This document shows positions 60,668-64,000 of a stretch of DNA of 64,000 nt, piece after piece. The notes beneath the pieces were generated by a model. That model did not search any database. It was not told the origin of the DNA and saw only the letters and a list, made by a program, of their open reading frames with translations. This stretch comes from Conexibacter sp. CPCC 205762 (GTDB lineage: Bacteria; Actinomycetota; Thermoleophilia; Solirubrobacterales; Solirubrobacteraceae), in contig NZ_JAUTDN010000025.1 in the NCBI RefSeq assembly GCF_030646155.1, positions 18,251 through 82,250 of the forward strand. The letters run 5' to 3'. A program made the position numbers and the translations under genes. The first letter of the stretch is position 1. Each line of letters starts with the position of its first letter.

Positions 60668-62425
60668 CTATCTCGCCCGGCGCGCGCGCAGGTCGAGCTT
60701 CGTCGGCCAGCGCGCGCGCTGCAGTCTCAGCTGGAGGGTGTGACGGCCTTTCGGCAGGGTGCGTCGTCTCGTCTTCGCCACCACCTTGCCCTTCCGCAAC
60801 GCGACCAGCTGGACGTGCGCGCGGGCGGCGAGCGTGAAGGTCACCCGCAGCCGCGTCGTCCGCGGCACGATCCTGCGACTGACCTTCGAGACGAGCGGCT
60901 TCGCCCTCGGCGTCCGCGGGGGATCGGGCGTCGGCGGGTCTATCGGCAGCAGCGGATAGGCGGGCACCGGCGTGTCGTTGGTCGCGTCGACGTCGGGCAC
61001 GATCGCCGGCACGCCGTTGTCGGGCGGGCGGTCGTCGATCACGCCGGCGAAGGCGGGATCGCTGTCGCGCGCGAGCGGCGTGCCGTCGGTCAGGTGGAAG
61101 AGCCAGCCGCGGTCGGTCGCCAGCCAGCAGTCGTCCGGCGCCGGGCAGGCGAGCGGACCGGCCGCGCCGCGTGCGCCGACCTGCTGGTCGGGCCCGAGCA
61201 GGGCCCGCGCGCCGACCGTCCACGTCGCGCCCGCGTCAGCGGACGACAGCCGCGCGACGTGCGCGACCCCGTCGCTGCTGCGCAGCGTCAGCCAGGCCGC
61301 GTCGGCACCGGGCTCGGCGGCGATCGCGCGCGGATCGTCGTCGGCGGCGAGCTGCGCCGCGTCGGGGACGACCTGCTGCCAGGCGTCGTCGTGCTGGCGC
61401 AGCACGAGCGGATGGCCGGCGCCGCGGCCCGCCGGCACGCTGGTGGCGCCGTTCGCCGGCGCGAGCGCCCACAGCTGCCCGCCGGCGCCGGGGGCGGCGC
61501 GGTCGCCGGAGAGCACGAGCCCGTCGAGCGTCGCCGGCTCGACCGGCCGGCCGGCGGCGTCTCTGCCGTAACTCGGCAGCTGCGGGCAGAAGCCGCCCGG
61601 GCAGTCGTCGGAGATCGGCCGCAACGGGCGGAAGAGGCCGTCCGGGTCGTCGGGCACGAGCGCGTGCAGCAGCGCGGGCGCCTCGGCGGCGCCGGCGTCT
61701 GCCTGCCCCAGCCGCACGCTCTCGTAGACGCGCCCGAGGAACGTCGCCATCGCGGCGATCGGCTGGTCCTGCGGGCTGACGACCGCGGTCACGCTGCTGC
61801 CGTCCCAGTGCAGGTGGAAGCCGCCTCCGCCGACGGCGCGCTCGCCGCCGAACCAGCAGTCGTCGGGCGCGCGGCAGGCGGCGGCGTTCAGCGGCTGGTA
61901 GGAGTCCTGCTGTCCGAGCGGCAGCGCGTAGGAGCCGACGACGCGCCCGCCCGCGAAGTGGCAGAGCGAGACGCGCTCGAACTGCGCGGGCCCGAACGCG
62001 CCGCCGGCCTGGCCGGGGCGCTGGTCGGAGATCGTCCAGAACTCGTCCGGCCCTGCCCACGCGATGCGGCCCTTGGGGCTGCCGCAGACGGTCGACAGCT
62101 GGTGCCAGCTGACGCCGTCCCAGGCGTACAGGCCGGCGGGCACGAACTGGTTGCCGCCGCTGATCAGCAGCCCGCGGTTGGGCGCCCAGAACTCGATGTC
62201 GCCGACCGTGCCGAGCTGCGCCGGGAAGGGGCTCGGCGCGACGCCGGCGGGCGGCGGCGGCGCGGCGGCCGGCGCGAAGTGCCACGTCGCGCCGTCGGCG
62301 GCCTGCGCGGCGGCGGGCGCGGTGAGCGCGAGCGCGATCGTCACGAGCGCGGCGATGCGGCAGCCGAGCGGCGGTGCCGCCCGCCCGCATCTGCGCGCCC
62401 GCCTGGCGGTCCGGCGCTTGCTCAT
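60668..62425 (-). CDS. Secreted Ycf48/sialidase-like propeller protein
   Basis: A 585-residue exported protein: Arg-rich N-terminus and signal peptide (about 1-42, TAPAAAQAADG), a body with motifs typical of seven-bladed propellers of the Ycf48/sialidase type (VGDIEFWAPNRGLLISGG, APDDCWFGGERAVGGGGF, SADAGATWTVGARALL, APDDCWLATDRGWLFHL), and a C-terminal Arg/Lys-rich strand domain (TFTLAARAHVQLVALRKGKV, LPKGRHTLQLRL). Conserved Cys pairs (DDCW) may form disulfides. The ATG at 62425 overlaps the preceding gene's stop as ATGA, so the two are co-expressed. Ligand unknown. Confidence 0.82.
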   Translation of the reverse strand: MSKRRTARRARRCGRAAPPLGCRIAALVTIALALTAPAAAQAADGATWHFAPAAAPPPPAGVAPSPFPAQLGTVGDIEFWAPNRGLLISGGNQFVPAGLYAWDGVSWHQLSTVCGSPKGRIAWAGPDEFWTISDQRPGQAGGAFGPAQFERVSLCHFAGGRVVGSYALPLGQQDSYQPLNAAACRAPDDCWFGGERAVGGGGFHLHWDGSSVTAVVSPQDQPIAAMATFLGRVYESVRLGQADAGAAEAPALLHALVPDDPDGLFRPLRPISDDCPGGFCPQLPSYGRDAAGRPVEPATLDGLVLSGDRAAPGAGGQLWALAPANGATSVPAGRGAGHPLVLRQHDDAWQQVVPDAAQLAADDDPRAIAAEPGADAAWLTLRSSDGVAHVARLSSADAGATWTVGARALLGPDQQVGARGAAGPLACPAPDDCWLATDRGWLFHLTDGTPLARDSDPAFAGVIDDRPPDNGVPAIVPDVDATNDTPVPAYPLLPIDPPTPDPPRTPRAKPLVSKVSRRIVPRTTRLRVTFTLAARAHVQLVALRKGKVVAKTRRRTLPKGRHTLQLRLQRARWPTKLDLRARRAR

Positions 62426-64000
62426 CCGGTGCCTCGCTTGGCCGCTCTCGTCGCAGCCGCCTTCGGGAAGCTCGCCTGCAGCCGCCGCGTCAGCGGTCTG
62501 CGGCCGGGCGCGGCGAACGTGACCGCGAAGGTCGCGTAGAGGCCGCCTCTGCGGGCGGCCTGGGCGCGGTACGCGGGCGCCGGCCGCAGCGTCAGCGTGA
62601 CGACGCCGGCGCCGCTCGATCTCGCGCGGGCGCGGGCGACCACGCGTCTGAGGACCCGTGTCCGCTTGCGCTTGACCCGCACGCGCCGTCTCCCCTGTCG
62701 TCTCCACATGGTCACGAGCCGCGTCGTCGTGACCGCCGCCGTCGCGCTCGCGCGCACGCTGCCGGCGGCCGGAACGGCGACGTCGAGCACGATCGCGCCG
62801 CGCGCGCCGCGGCGCGCGTCGGCGTCGAGCCGCCAGCTCGGCGTCACCCGCGGCGGGGCCGGCGCGGCGCTCGTCTGCGGCACGCCTGCGACCGTCGGCA
62901 CGGTCACGTTCGTGCGCACGAAGACGTTGGAGACGCCGTTCCAGGCGCCGTAGACGAGGTTGCTCGCCGCAGCCGCGAACGCGAGCGTCGTGCCGTCGCC
63001 GCTGAACGACGGCGTTGCCGCCGGGGCGTCGCCGGGCTGGTCGTCGAATCCGCGCGTCACCAGCTCCAGCGTGCCGGCGGTCAGGTCCGCGAGGTACAGC
63101 TGCGCCCGCGCCGGCGCCTGCGTGACGGGCTGGCTCGTCAGCGCCGGCGGCGCGTGCGGGAAGCTCTGGCGGGCGGTCGTGAAGGCGACCCGCGCGCCGT
63201 CCGGCGAGATCGCGACGTCGGCGATCTGGCCGCTGGCGGCGAGGTCGCCGAAGCTGCTGCCGCCCCAGTCGGTCAACCGTGTCAGCGCGGCCGTGCGCGT
63301 CAGGCCGGGCGTCATGTCGGCGACGAAGGCGTTCGCGGTCGTGGCGAAGCTGCGACCGACCGTGCTCGGCTCGCGGCCGCGGTCGGGCTGCGTCGAGAGG
63401 AAGGCGACGCGACGGCCGTCGGCGCTCAGCTGCGGCGTGATGCTGTCGACGCTCGGGGAGATCGCGCTGCCGCCCGCGAAGCCGCCGGTCGCGACGAACG
63501 TGCCGAACTCCGGTCCGCGCGCGTCTGCGACCGGTCCTTGCGGCGCGTAGCCGGTCGCGAGCGGGCCGAGGCAGCCGCAATCGGGATCGTCGCCGCCGGT
63601 GACACGTCGCGTCGGCGCCGCCGGGCCGTCGTCGATCCGCCGCCACAGCGGCTCGGCGTACTGGCGCGGGCTGCGGACCGGCGTCGTGCCGGCCGGCACC
63701 TCCGCGGCGCCCGCCTGCGCCTGCGCCGGGATCTCGATCCCCATCCAGGCGACGGTCGAGCCGTCGGCGCTGATCGCGGCGGTGCTGGCCCAGCCGACCT
63801 GATCGAGCGGGTCGGGGACGAGCGCCGCGCCGTCGGAAACCGGCTGCGGCTCGCCGCCGAGCGAGGCGCGCGTCTGGCTGACGAGCCGCGTGCGCTGCGC
63901 GCCCACGTCGCGGACGGCGACCTGGGCCGGCGGGGTCGGCGCCGTGGGGGCACCGGGGGCGGGCGGCGCGGCGGCGGGCGGCGCGGCGGCGGCCGGCGCG
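62422..64000 (-). CDS. PD40 beta-propeller protein, 5' end outside window
   Basis: The frame is open to the right edge; about 525 C-terminal residues are visible. An Ala/Pro-rich stretch is followed by PD40-type repeats (STAAISADGSTVAWMGIE, ITPQLSADGRRVAFLSTQP, DVAISPDGARVAFTTARQ, ATPSFSGDGTTLAFAAAAS) and a basic strand-rich C-terminal domain (RRQGRRRVRVKRKRTRVLRR). It resembles the secreted proteins at 22854 and 36766, though its C-terminal domain lacks their Cys residues. A signal peptide cannot be seen. It is in an operon with the propeller gene downstream. Confidence 0.82.
   Translation of the reverse strand, partial: APAAAAPPAAAPPAPGAPTAPTPPAQVAVRDVGAQRTRLVSQTRASLGGEPQPVSDGAALVPDPLDQVGWASTAAISADGSTVAWMGIEIPAQAQAGAAEVPAGTTPVRSPRQYAEPLWRRIDDGPAAPTRRVTGGDDPDCGCLGPLATGYAPQGPVADARGPEFGTFVATGGFAGGSAISPSVDSITPQLSADGRRVAFLSTQPDRGREPSTVGRSFATTANAFVADMTPGLTRTAALTRLTDWGGSSFGDLAASGQIADVAISPDGARVAFTTARQSFPHAPPALTSQPVTQAPARAQLYLADLTAGTLELVTRGFDDQPGDAPAATPSFSGDGTTLAFAAAASNLVYGAWNGVSNVFVRTNVTVPTVAGVPQTSAAPAPPRVTPSWRLDADARRGARGAIVLDVAVPAAGSVRASATAAVTTTRLVTMWRRQGRRRVRVKRKRTRVLRRVVARARARSSGAGVVTLTLRPAPAYRAQAARRGGLYATFAVTFAAPGRRPLTRRLQASFPKAAATRAAKRGTG

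Overview
The window is very GC-rich, densely packed chromosomal DNA with no tRNA, rRNA, insertion sequence, phage gene or CRISPR array that I can see. The mix of LLM (F420/FMN-type) oxidoreductases, large LuxR-type (LAL) regulators, ArsR/GntR/IclR regulators, a formylglycine-generating enzyme, a DUF4242 protein and secreted beta-propeller proteins with a basic, Cys-containing C-terminal domain suggests an actinobacterium of the Thermoleophilia, probably Solirubrobacterales (Conexibacter-like). That placement is inference. No stretch over 300 bases lacks a gene; the longest gaps are 197 (58915-59111), 182 (32578-32759) and 165 bases (7613-7777).

Region 1 (1-8.3 kb): a ribose-type ABC importer, an FAD oxidoreductase, an HSL-type esterase, a GntR regulator and an LLM oxidoreductase. 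Four copies of one 23-bp near-palindromic site lie at the promoters of this set. A cupin gene ends the region. Region 2 (8.3-21 kb, minus strand): a ten-gene, almost entirely overlapping operon led by an ArsR regulator: hydantoinase/oxoprolinase A and B, a second ribose-type ABC importer, an LLM enzyme, a DszC-like acyl-CoA-dehydrogenase-fold enzyme, a DsbA-fold protein and a flavin reductase. It reads as a catabolic pathway for an unknown compound. The ArsR operator recurs in front of the cupin gene. Region 3 (21-40 kb): an ABC-F protein, two secreted PD40 propeller proteins, three LAL regulators and small hypotheticals. Region 4 (40-48.7 kb): a membrane protein, a glycerophosphodiesterase, and a choline-O-sulfate locus (betaine/choline-type ABC importer, IclR regulator, choline-sulfatase, its formylglycine-generating enzyme), then a membrane protein and a degenerate response regulator. 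Region 5 (48.7-64 kb): an envelope and secretome region with an FtsH paralogue, large secreted propeller/PKD proteins and a PstS-like phosphate-binding protein. A Pho-box-like element precedes two of these genes.

Features running across the window: one heptapeptide-coding 21-bp tandem repeat sits in the same reading frame inside five unrelated genes, alongside other in-frame expansions; several genes appear to be leaderless; three convergent pairs share a CTAG stop; and AGA arginine codons are concentrated in exported proteins.
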